Shown here in pieces: positions 18,569 through 27,908 of a stretch of 64,000 nt of DNA; within the stretch, counting starts at the first letter, position 1; the number at the start of each line of letters is the position of its first letter. Under the pieces are notes generated by a model. The model did not search any database, was not told where the DNA came from, and was given only the letters and a program-made list of their open reading frames with translations. The position numbers were made by a program, and so were the translations under genes. Source of the DNA: Telluria beijingensis (GTDB lineage Bacteria; Pseudomonadota; Gammaproteobacteria; Burkholderiales; Burkholderiaceae_D); the NCBI RefSeq assembly GCF_030770395.1, contig NZ_CP132480.1:1413335-1477334 (forward strand), in the 5' to 3' direction.

Positions 18569-18583
18569 CGTAAATTCACTACA
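18569..18583. promoter_or_regulatory. HexR-like operator C, upstream of pgi
   Basis: CGTAAATTCACTACA matches operator A at 13 of 15 positions, in the orientation it has before zwf. It is 64 bases from the pgi start in the 231-base pgi/edd divergent gap. Confidence 0.6.
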
Positions 18584-18695
18584 AAAAATGGTGCGCGCAT
18601 CTTCCCCCCTGGATTTTCTCCACCCGCTTCATGTGTCGGGGAGATAGCTCATCCCTATAGAGAAAGTGGGAGGAAATGAGCGCAGTCGGCCAATT

Positions 18696-18710
18696 TGTAG
18701 TAAAATTTCA
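18696..18710. promoter_or_regulatory. HexR-like operator D, upstream of edd
   Basis: TGTAGTAAAATTTCA matches the reverse complement of operator A at 13 of 15 positions. It lies 27 bases before the edd start codon, where bound repressor would block initiation. Its orientation is opposite to operator C, mirroring the divergent genes. Confidence 0.65.
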
Positions 18711-18736
18711 GATACTAAATTCAGGAAGGAACGAAC

Positions 18737-20656
<1,920 letters not shown>

Positions 20657-20663
20657 GCCACCA

Positions 20664-21296
20664 ATGAGCCAACCAATGACCCTACTTGAGATCATGCGCT
20701 CGGCGAGCGTCATCCCCGTCATCGCCATCGACGATCCCGACCACGCCGTGCCACTTGCTCGAGCTCTCGTTGCGGGCGGGATCCGCGTGCTGGAAGTCAC
20801 GCTGCGCACCGCGCACGGCCTGGGCGCGATCCGCGCCATGAGCGAAGTCGACGGCGCCATCGTCGGCGTCGGCACCCTGACCTCGCCCGAAGAATTCGCC
20901 GCCTCGCGCGACGCCGGCGCCGTGTTCGGCGTCTCGCCGGGCCTGACCCCGGCGCTGATCGCGGCCGCGAAATCGAGCGGCCTGCCGCTGCTACCGGGCG
21001 TGATGACCCCATCCGAAGTGATGGCGGCGCGCGAACAGGGATTCAGGCAACTGAAGCTGTTCCCGGCGGTGCCGGCGGGCGGCGTCGGCATGCTCAATGC
21101 GATCGGCGGCCCGCTGCCGGACGTGACCTTCTGCCCGACCGGCGGCATCTCGATCGACACCGCGCCGGCCTTCCTGGCCTGCAAGAACGTGGCCTGCGTG
21201 GGCGGGTCGTGGCTGACGCCGAAGGATGCGATCCAGGCCGGCGACTGGGGTCGCATCACCGAGCTGGCGAAGGCGGCGGCCGCGCTGCGCGCCTGA
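20664..21296 (+). CDS. eda: KDPG aldolase (2-keto-3-deoxy-6-phosphogluconate aldolase)
   Basis: Cleaves KDPG to pyruvate and glyceraldehyde-3-phosphate, completing the Entner-Doudoroff pathway. The 210-residue protein has the class I aldolase residues: catalytic Glu44 and Arg48 (LEVTLRT) and Schiff-base Lys131 (QLKLFPA). The TGG-rich phosphate loop is CPTGGIS. The start at 20664 lies 7 bases after edd; an in-frame ATG at 20676 is a possible alternative. It is co-transcribed with edd under HexR control and continues into a putative metallopeptidase gene 19 bases further on. Confidence 0.96.
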   Translation: MSQPMTLLEIMRSASVIPVIAIDDPDHAVPLARALVAGGIRVLEVTLRTAHGLGAIRAMSEVDGAIVGVGTLTSPEEFAASRDAGAVFGVSPGLTPALIAAAKSSGLPLLPGVMTPSEVMAAREQGFRQLKLFPAVPAGGVGMLNAIGGPLPDVTFCPTGGISIDTAPAFLACKNVACVGGSWLTPKDAIQAGDWGRITELAKAAAALRA

Positions 21297-21315
21297 TCGA
21301 CAGGAAAACGCGCCG

Positions 21316-21867
21316 ATGCGATCGCGCTTCCGCCCCTTGAGCGAGAGCGAGATCGCGATGGCGTCGCTGCTGTTCGGCGACGCCATCGATTACCGCCGGG
21401 TGCGCATCTACAACCGGCGTTACATGCCGTTCCAGCCGCGCAACTGCGCGATGACGCCGAACGGCAGCATGTATTTTCATCAGTCCTGCTTCCTGCCGGA
21501 CTATACGCGCGGCGATCCGCCGGCGATCCACTGGTTCATGCACGAGATGGTGCACGTGTGGCAGCATCAGCTAGGGTATCCGGTGCGGCTGCGCGGGGCC
21601 TTCCGAATCGGCCTGTCCTACGGCTATACCCTGGATGAAGACGCCACTCTGGCCGACTACAATATGGAAGCCCAGGGCGACCTGTTGGCCGATTATTTCG
21701 TGCTCAAATTCCTACGTAAGCCAGGCGCCATGCGCCAGCAATGCTATCGCGACAGCCTGGTGCTGTTCGAGCGGGTGCTGGCGGGGTTCTTGCGCGATCC
21801 CGCCGACCAAGCCAATCTTCATCGCGGTTTTGCGAGATGGATAGGTAGTTGCTTCAAGGTTGCCTGA
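21316..21867 (+). CDS. Small putative zinc metallopeptidase-like protein
   Basis: A 183-residue cytoplasmic protein with a HExxH motif: His76, Glu77, His80 in FMHEMVHVWQHQ. A downstream Glu118 in NMEAQGDLLADYF is well placed to be the third zinc ligand, as in gluzincins. The small size and motif spacing resemble proteins annotated as Vgr-related or DUF4157-like. The ATG at 21316 lies 19 bases after eda, so read-through from the edd promoter is likely, although a functional link to sugar catabolism is not obvious. The C-terminus ends near the start of an AT-rich segment. Peptidase activity is inferred from motifs only. Confidence 0.65.
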   Translation: MRSRFRPLSESEIAMASLLFGDAIDYRRVRIYNRRYMPFQPRNCAMTPNGSMYFHQSCFLPDYTRGDPPAIHWFMHEMVHVWQHQLGYPVRLRGAFRIGLSYGYTLDEDATLADYNMEAQGDLLADYFVLKFLRKPGAMRQQCYRDSLVLFERVLAGFLRDPADQANLHRGFARWIGSCFKVA

Positions 21868-21999
21868 TATTCTTTGACCGATGCGACGATCCTGTCACTA
21901 TTAAAAATCTTGAGTCAATAAGCACCTTATATTCTAGTTGATTTGATTCGGACATTTTAGGCCCAATAGTAATTTGCGTGCTGCATTAAGATAATCATA

Positions 22000-22440
22000 T
22001 TATTCCCGGATTTTAAGCCATCTGGAATTGGTGTTTCTGAGCACATTCTGGTAACGGTTGTAGAAGTGATTAATCATATCTTGTGGAACTAACTTGCCTT
22101 CCGCTTCGGAATGGGCGATATCATTTTGAAGTTCATATAGTTCATGTAATGTGGTGGCCGAGTTAATCCATAATTTCTTATGGTTGAAAACGTTATCCCA
22201 AGCGAGAAACACTGAGACTGAAGCGCTAGTCAATAACGCGATCGCACCCATATAATTTTCGTATGCTGGCGGGGAATATTTGACCAGTCCGATGCTGAGG
22301 GTAGCTACTGCCGAAGCAATGCCTGCACAAACAGAAATCAAGGTGAATTTTTGCCTATCACTGTTGCGATGCCGTTGAGAATTTCCAATCGATTTCTTGA
22401 CATCTGCTTTTAGCAATTCGAGGTTGGCTACAATCTGCAT
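22000..22440 (-). CDS. SLATT-domain two-helix membrane protein
   Basis: A 146-residue protein. Two adjacent transmembrane helices lie at about 32-53 and 63-81, followed by a conserved cytoplasmic helix region (LWINSATTLHELYELQNDI) typical of the SLATT superfamily (DUF4231-like). SLATT proteins are predicted pore-forming effectors, often beside SLOG, SMODS or nucleotide-synthesising genes in conflict systems. Here no such partner is in the window. GGGGAGAG precedes the ATG. Base composition differs from neighbours: the 60 bases at 22201-22260 contain 27 G/C, against about 40 in typical lines. This suggests acquisition by transfer. Family call is from TM layout and motif, moderately sure. Confidence 0.7.
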   Translation of the reverse strand: MQIVANLELLKADVKKSIGNSQRHRNSDRQKFTLISVCAGIASAVATLSIGLVKYSPPAYENYMGAIALLTSASVSVFLAWDNVFNHKKLWINSATTLHELYELQNDIAHSEAEGKLVPQDMINHFYNRYQNVLRNTNSRWLKIRE

Positions 22441-22716
22441 CTCTCTCCCCTTGATAAGATATTCTAACGTTTCATGAAGATCTACTCGAGCTCGTGGATA
22501 ATGTAAGCGAAAATCCGAAGATGTGGGTGGTATTTAGAGAGGCGGCGGCGGTGGGTCGAGGGATGTAGTTCAATATTTCGAATGAGCTACCCATGCCTAT
22601 GGCCATGCTCTCCCTTTTGGGTGGCGCACACGTAAAACAAGTGTTTTATTCTCTACAACAAATATCAGTGCCGGGTTCGTCCCGGCCACATCGATGTTTG
22701 CTGGGGAGGATCGCAT
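22441..22716. other. Intergenic region with divergent promoters
   Basis: A 276-base gap between the SLATT gene and the oxidase operon. The left half is AT-rich like the SLATT gene; composition returns to GC-rich by about 22690. GGGGAGGA at 22703-22710 is the ribosome site of the next gene. No repeat or att-like direct repeat was found. Confidence 0.5.
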
Positions 22717-23454
22717 TTGAAGCCGCTCGATCGCGTTTTCGTTTGCCTGCTTGCCTGGACCGGCCCACCCCTGGCGGCGCTGGCCCAGGGTAACCCTGCG
22801 CCCCCGCCGCCGCGTGTCCCCGACACCATGGAAGCCCGCGTCGCCGCCTGCACCGGCTGCCACGGCGCGGCCGGCCGCGGCGTCGAGAACGTCTACTTCC
22901 CGCGCCTGGCCGGCAAGCCCGCCGGCTACCTGTACAACCAGCTGGTGGCCTTCCGCGACGGCCGCCGCAAGTACGTTCCGATGAACTACCTGCTGGCCTA
23001 CCTGCCGGACGCCTACCTGCGCCAGATGGCCGACTGGTTCGCGGCCCAGAATCCGCCGCCGCTCGTGATTGCGGCGCCGCCGCCGCCGGCCGCGATGGTG
23101 GTCGACGGCCAGCGCATTGCCACCACCGGTGTCCCGGCACGCCGCGTCCCGGCCTGTACGACCTGTCATGGGCTCGACCTGGCCGGCCGCGAGCCCGGCA
23201 TCCCAGGCCTGCTCGGCCTGCGCGCCGACTACGTCAGCGCCCAGCTGGGCGCCTGGCGCTACGGCGTGCGCACCGCGCTGGCGCCGGACTGCATGCAGGT
23301 GGTCTCGTCGAGCCTGACCGAGCCCGAAGTGGCCGCCGTCTCGGCCTACCTGGCCTCGCTCCCGGTCGGCAAGGCGCGGCCGGCGAAAGCCGGACCGGCC
23401 AAGCTGCCGCTGGCCTGCGGCAGCCAGGTCCATTCGACCGGGGGGCAGCCATGA
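22717..23454 (+). CDS. Dihaem cytochrome c (c4-like), first gene of oxidase operon
   Basis: A 245-residue periplasmic cytochrome with a signal peptide (about 1-24). Two haem sites are present: C45-TG-CH49 and C147-TT-CH151, giving two c-type domains joined by a Pro-rich linker, as in cytochrome c4. The start is a TTG at 22717, supported by GGGGAGGA six bases upstream and by the absence of an ATG in a suitable place. Its stop overlaps the next gene by 4 bases. It probably delivers electrons to the ba3-type oxidase encoded three genes later. Confidence 0.88.
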   Translation: MKPLDRVFVCLLAWTGPPLAALAQGNPAPPPPRVPDTMEARVAACTGCHGAAGRGVENVYFPRLAGKPAGYLYNQLVAFRDGRRKYVPMNYLLAYLPDAYLRQMADWFAAQNPPPLVIAAPPPPAAMVVDGQRIATTGVPARRVPACTTCHGLDLAGREPGIPGLLGLRADYVSAQLGAWRYGVRTALAPDCMQVVSSSLTEPEVAAVSAYLASLPVGKARPAKAGPAKLPLACGSQVHSTGGQP

Positions 23455-24704
23455 ACCCGTTGCGCGCACTCGCGCTGTGCTTCATGTTCCTGGCCTGTCC
23501 CTCGATGGCGCAAACTCCGCCGTCCAGGCCGGCCCAGCCCTCCCAGGTCGAGCGCGGCAAATACCTGGCCCAGGCCGGCGACTGCATCGCCTGCCATACG
23601 GTCCCGGGCGGGAAGATCTTCTCCGGCAACCGCGCCATGCCGACCCCGTTCGGCACCCTGTATGCGCCGAACATCACGCCCGACAAGACGACCGGCATCG
23701 GCAACTGGAGCGCGGACGACTTCTTCAGGATGATGCGCACCGGCCGCTCGAAGAACGGCGAGCTGTTGTATCCGGCCATGCCGTTCGCCAGCTACACCAA
23801 GGTCACGCGCGCCGATTCGGACGCCATCTACGCCTACCTGCGCTCGGTGCAGGCGGTGCGCCTGGCCTCGCGCAAGCACGATCTGCGCTTCCCCTACAAC
23901 AACCGCTCGCTGCTGATCGGCTGGCGCACCCTGTACTTCAAGGAAGGCGAATACGTGGCCGACAAGAGCAAATCGGCCGAGTGGAACCGCGGCGCCTACC
24001 TGGTCCAGGGCCTGGGCCACTGCGCCATGTGCCACACGCCGATCAACGCGCTGGGCGGCTCGTCGCAGGAGCGCGAATTCCAGGGCGGCCTGATCCCGAT
24101 GCAGAACTGGTATGCGCCGTCCCTGACCTCGAACAAGGAGGCTGGCCTGGGCACCTGGGAGATCCAGGACATCGTCGACCTGCTGCAGAAAGGCGTGTCG
24201 CAGCGCGGCACCGTGTATGGCCCGATGGCCGAGGTGACCTATAACAGCCTGCAGCACATGACGGACGCCGATGTGCGCGCGATGGCGGTCTACCTGAAAA
24301 GCCTGCCCGCCGACCGGCCGGTGAATGCCGACCCGGCCACTGCGCCGGCGCGCGCCAACATCGGGCAGATGCATGCCCAGGGCAAGCGCCTGTACGACGC
24401 GCATTGCGCCAGCTGCCACGGCGGCGACGGGCGCGGCATGCCGCCGCATTATCCGCCGCTGAAGGACAACCAGTCGATCACGATGACCTCGAGCGTCAAT
24501 CCGATCCGCATGGTGCTCAACGGCGGCTACCCGCCCGGCACCAGGCGCAATCCGATGCCGTACGGGATGCCGCCGTTCGCGCACGCGATGTCGGACGGCG
24601 ACGTGGCGGCGGTGGTGACCTATATCCGCACCGCCTGGGGCAACCGCGGCGCGCCGGTCACGGTGGGCGAGGTGAGCGCGCTGCGCGCGGCCTCGGTCGA
24701 ATAG
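23451..24704 (+). CDS. Trihaem cytochrome c (dehydrogenase-subunit type)
   Basis: A 417-residue exported protein with three CxxCH sites at C45-H49, C191-H195 and C319-H323 and a signal peptide (1-21). The three-domain layout is that of the cytochrome c subunits of membrane gluconate and alcohol dehydrogenases. No dehydrogenase flavoprotein or quinoprotein gene is next to it, so here it may instead carry electrons toward the oxidase. It overlaps the upstream cytochrome gene (ATGA) and is followed after 31 bases by a small membrane protein. Haem attachment is clear; partner is inferred. Confidence 0.88.
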   Translation: MNPLRALALCFMFLACPSMAQTPPSRPAQPSQVERGKYLAQAGDCIACHTVPGGKIFSGNRAMPTPFGTLYAPNITPDKTTGIGNWSADDFFRMMRTGRSKNGELLYPAMPFASYTKVTRADSDAIYAYLRSVQAVRLASRKHDLRFPYNNRSLLIGWRTLYFKEGEYVADKSKSAEWNRGAYLVQGLGHCAMCHTPINALGGSSQEREFQGGLIPMQNWYAPSLTSNKEAGLGTWEIQDIVDLLQKGVSQRGTVYGPMAEVTYNSLQHMTDADVRAMAVYLKSLPADRPVNADPATAPARANIGQMHAQGKRLYDAHCASCHGGDGRGMPPHYPPLKDNQSITMTSSVNPIRMVLNGGYPPGTRRNPMPYGMPPFAHAMSDGDVAAVVTYIRTAWGNRGAPVTVGEVSALRAASVE

Positions 24705-24735
24705 CAGGGCCTTTTGGACGACAACGGGGGAAACC

Positions 24736-24909
24736 ATGATCCAGGAAGCGCCGGAAGGCGATTTCAGTGGCGACCAGCAGCGGGTGGAAGCGGTCGTCGC
24801 CCGCGGGCCGGGCGGCGCCTTCGCCGTGGCCGGCCTGGCGGTGGCGATCGTGCTGGCGATGTGGCTGGCCTTCTACCTGCTGGTCTACGTGGCGCGGGGA
24901 GGGACCTAG
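24736..24909 (+). CDS. 57-residue single-helix membrane protein of the oxidase operon
   Basis: A short gene that standard length cut-offs would miss. It encodes 57 residues: a polar N-terminus (MIQEAPEGDFSGDQQR) and one transmembrane helix at about 30-53 (VAGLAVAIVLAMWLAFYLL). GGGGGAAA precedes the ATG. The stop TAG abuts the ATG of the subunit II gene. Small one-helix subunits (such as subunit IIa of Thermus ba3 oxidase) occur at this place in ba3 oxidase operons, so it is probably an accessory subunit. The role is inferred from size, topology and position. Confidence 0.75.
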   Translation: MIQEAPEGDFSGDQQRVEAVVARGPGGAFAVAGLAVAIVLAMWLAFYLLVYVARGGT

Positions 24910-25473
24910 ATGGCGCATCCTCCGCACCATGCGGCCGATCCCGACGCCATCGCCCACGCCGCGGAAATCCGGTGGGCCTGGTTGGTCGGCGCGATCATCG
25001 TCTTCCTGCTCGCAATGCTGGTCTGGATGAGCGTGCACTGGGCGGCGATGCCGCCGGTGCGCACCGAGACCATCGACCCTGCCACCCTTCACCTGTCGGG
25101 AGAATTCGTCGAAGCCAACCTGGGCTCGACCCTGGAGCCGGACGGCAGCGTCACCCTGCGCGTGCTGGGCAACCAGTACTCCTTCACCCCGACCTGCCTG
25201 CTGGTGCCCGCCGACACCCCGGTCCACATCCGCGGCACGGCGGCCGACGTGGTGCACGGCTTCTCGATCGCCGCCGGCAACGTCAATGTGATGCTGGTGC
25301 CCGGCTATATCTCGAACTTCCGCGCGCGCTTCGAGGAAACCGGCGAACACCTGATGCCCTGCCACGAATACTGCGGCGTCGGCCACGCTGCCATGTGGGC
25401 GAGGGTGAAGATCGTCGACAAGGACGAATTCGCCCGCCAGGCCGCCGGCGGCAGGAGGGTCAGCTGTGTATAG
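24910..25473 (+). CDS. ba3-type cytochrome c oxidase subunit II
   Basis: A 187-residue CuA-bearing subunit with a single transmembrane helix (about 22-45), typical of ba3 (B-type) rather than aa3 oxidases, which have two. The CuA ligands are all present: His116 (VVHGF), Cys151, Glu153, Cys155, His159 and Met162 in CHEYCGVGHAAM. It receives electrons from cytochrome c in the periplasm and passes them to subunit I. The gene directly follows the small membrane-protein gene and overlaps subunit I by 8 bases. Confidence 0.94.
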   Translation: MAHPPHHAADPDAIAHAAEIRWAWLVGAIIVFLLAMLVWMSVHWAAMPPVRTETIDPATLHLSGEFVEANLGSTLEPDGSVTLRVLGNQYSFTPTCLLVPADTPVHIRGTAADVVHGFSIAAGNVNVMLVPGYISNFRARFEETGEHLMPCHEYCGVGHAAMWARVKIVDKDEFARQAAGGRRVSCV

Positions 25474-27097
25474 CATCGATGCCAGGCGCCTGGTGCTGGC
25501 GCACTTCTGGGTCGCCTTCGCCGCCTTCTTCGCGGCCCTGCTGCTGGGCGAGTGGCAGATGTACATCCGCAGTCCGCTGCGCGACTGGATCGGCAACCCC
25601 GAGCTGTACTACCGCGCCGTCACGGCGCACGGCACGGCCATGGGCTATGTGTTCCCGACCCTGGTGGCGATGGGTTTCGGCTACGCCATCGTCGAGCTCT
25701 CGCTCAGGCAGGCCATCGTCGGCCGGCGCTGGGCCTGGCTCGGCTTCTGGCTGGTGGTGCTGGGCACCGTCACCGCCATGATCCCGGTGTCGATGGGCCT
25801 GGCCACGGTGCTGTACACTTTCTATCCGCCGCTGATCGGCAATCCCTTCTACTACATCGGCGTGGTGCTGGTGGTGGTGGGGTCGTGGATCTGGGTGGCG
25901 CTGATGTCGGTGAATCTCTCCGTGTGGCGCAAGGCCAATCCGGGCGCCACGGTGCCGCTGCCGATGTTCGCCAACCTGGCCGGCGCCTACCTGTGGGCCT
26001 GGACCTCGCTCGGCGCCGCCATCGAGATCCTGTTCCAGATCCTGCCGGTGGCGCTGGGCTTCAGGCATACCATCGACGCCGGGCTGGCGCGCGTGTTCTT
26101 CTCCTGGACCCTGCACGCGATCGTGTATTTCTGGCTGATGCCGGCGTATATCGCCTTCTACACCCTGGTGCCGCGCGCCATCGGGGGCCGCCTGTACAGC
26201 GACAAGATGGCGCGCATCTCCTTCGTGCTGTTCCTCGTGTTCTCGATGCCGATCGGGATCCACCACCTGTTCCAGGACCCGCAGGTGGGATCGGGCGTCA
26301 AGTTCATGCACGCGGTGTTCACCGCCATGGTATCGGTGCCGACCCTGCTCACGATCTTCACCATCACCGCCTCGGTCGAGATCGTGGGCCGCCTGCGCGG
26401 CGGCGTGGGGCCGTTCGGCTGGCTGAAAAAGCTGCCGTGGCAGAACCCGATGATGCTGGCGGTGGCGTTCTCTTTCATCCTGCTGGGCTTCGGCGGCGCG
26501 GGCGGCTTGATCAACATGAGTTATCAGCTGGATTTTGCCGTCCACAACACGCAGTGGATCACCGGCCACTTCCACCTGATCTTCGGCGGCGCCATCGTGA
26601 TCATGTACTTCGCCCTGGCCTACGACCTGTGGCCGCACCTGACCGGCCGCGCGCTGGCGGCGGGGCGCCTGATGCGCATCCAGTTGTGGACCTGGTTCAT
26701 CGGCATGATCGTGCTGACCTTTCCCTGGCACGTGGTCGGCATCCTGGGCATGCCGCGGCGCATGGCGTATTTCGACTATGGCCATCCCGCGCTCACGCCG
26801 CAGGCGGTCACGGTGATCATCACCTTCTTCGGCGGGCTGATCCTGGTGTTCTCTGGCCTGCTGTTCATCCTAGTCCTGATGCAAGGCCACCGCGGCGCGC
26901 CGGCCAGGCTGCCCGCGTTCGCCTTCGCGCGCCCGGTGCACGAGGGCGGCCGCCTGCCGGCCGCGCTGAACGGCTATGCACTGTGGCTTTCCTTGATGAT
27001 CGGGCTGTCGGTGGTGAACTACGGCTATCCGATCGTCCAGCTGATGGCGCTGGAGCAGACGTCGGTGCCGGCGGTGCCGGTGGGAGAGCGGCCATGA
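25466..27097 (+). CDS. ba3-type cytochrome c oxidase subunit I
   Basis: The catalytic haem-copper subunit, 543 residues with about 13 transmembrane helices. Low-spin haem ligand His55 is in VTAHGTAMG; the CuB/active-site pair is in WTLHAIVYFW, where the His-x-x-x-Tyr arrangement would make the cross-linked tyrosine; further ligands are the HH in IGIHHLFQDP and the two His in TGHFHLIFGG. The start is GTG at 25466, with GGAGGG upstream, inside the subunit II gene. No subunit III gene is present, as expected for this class. B-type oxidases have high oxygen affinity, so use at low oxygen is plausible. Confidence 0.95.
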   Translation: MYSIDARRLVLAHFWVAFAAFFAALLLGEWQMYIRSPLRDWIGNPELYYRAVTAHGTAMGYVFPTLVAMGFGYAIVELSLRQAIVGRRWAWLGFWLVVLGTVTAMIPVSMGLATVLYTFYPPLIGNPFYYIGVVLVVVGSWIWVALMSVNLSVWRKANPGATVPLPMFANLAGAYLWAWTSLGAAIEILFQILPVALGFRHTIDAGLARVFFSWTLHAIVYFWLMPAYIAFYTLVPRAIGGRLYSDKMARISFVLFLVFSMPIGIHHLFQDPQVGSGVKFMHAVFTAMVSVPTLLTIFTITASVEIVGRLRGGVGPFGWLKKLPWQNPMMLAVAFSFILLGFGGAGGLINMSYQLDFAVHNTQWITGHFHLIFGGAIVIMYFALAYDLWPHLTGRALAAGRLMRIQLWTWFIGMIVLTFPWHVVGILGMPRRMAYFDYGHPALTPQAVTVIITFFGGLILVFSGLLFILVLMQGHRGAPARLPAFAFARPVHEGGRLPAALNGYALWLSLMIGLSVVNYGYPIVQLMALEQTSVPAVPVGERP

Positions 27098-27888
27098 GCG
27101 AAGAACGCATTTTCTCGCTGGGCAATCGCTGGTTCACCTGGAGCGTCGGCGCCGTGGTGGCGGTCGCGCTGCTGGGGGCGATGGTGGCCTTTGTGTGGCT
27201 GCCGCGCACGCACGCGCAGGCGACCTTGGCGAGCCTGTGGGATGCGATCTGCAGCGCCGCCGGCGCCCCGGCGCCGTTCCAGGGCGCGGCGCTGCCCGGT
27301 CCCGGCCAGCGCAATCCGACCGGCGTCATCGTCAGCGCCACCATGATGGGCCCTAGCGAGGCGAACTCGATCGGCAATGGCGCCACCCTGGCGATGTCCT
27401 GCACCATGTGCCACGGTGCGCGCGGCACCAGTCCGGCCGGCACGCCGCACCTGGCGGGGCAGCCGGCGTCCGGCACCTACAAGCAGCTGCGCGATTTTGC
27501 CTCCGGCCACCGCCCGAGCGCCATCATGCAGCCGTTGGTGATGAGCCTGAGCGACCAGGACATGCGCGACCTGGCCGTCTACTACGCCTCGCTCGAGCGC
27601 GAACGGATCGACGCCGTGGAGCCATCGGATACCGACACCCCGCGCCTGGTGCGCAACGGCGACCCGATGCGCGCCATCGGCGCCTGCTCGTCCTGCCACA
27701 GCCCGCACGCCGGGCGTCCCGCCACGCCGGTGCTGGAGGGATTATCCGAAATCTACCTGCGCGACCAGCTGGCCGCGTTTCGCGATGGGCGCCGGAGCAA
27801 CGACATCAACCGGCAAATGCGCAATGCGGTGCAGGCGTTGAGCGACCAGGAGATCGCGGAACTGAGTCGCTACTACGCGAGCCGCTAG
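27094..27888 (+). CDS. Membrane-anchored dihaem cytochrome c (c4-like)
   Basis: A 264-residue cytochrome with an N-terminal transmembrane anchor (about 16-36) rather than a cleaved signal. Two haem motifs are at C103-H107 (CTMCHG) and C198-H202 (CSSCHS), with the paired-domain pattern of cytochrome c4. The ATG overlaps the subunit I stop (ATGA). It is probably the last gene of the oxidase operon and the tethered electron donor to CuA. Its paralogue at 22717 opens the same operon. Confidence 0.9.
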   Translation: MSEERIFSLGNRWFTWSVGAVVAVALLGAMVAFVWLPRTHAQATLASLWDAICSAAGAPAPFQGAALPGPGQRNPTGVIVSATMMGPSEANSIGNGATLAMSCTMCHGARGTSPAGTPHLAGQPASGTYKQLRDFASGHRPSAIMQPLVMSLSDQDMRDLAVYYASLERERIDAVEPSDTDTPRLVRNGDPMRAIGACSSCHSPHAGRPATPVLEGLSEIYLRDQLAAFRDGRRSNDINRQMRNAVQALSDQEIAELSRYYASR

Positions 27889-27908
27889 CGTCTCGAACCG
27901 GAAGTTCG

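Noticed and set aside
21868..22716. Attachment sites or integrase remnants around the AT-rich SLATT gene
   Set aside because: No direct repeats at the borders, tRNA gene or integrase fragment could be found by eye.
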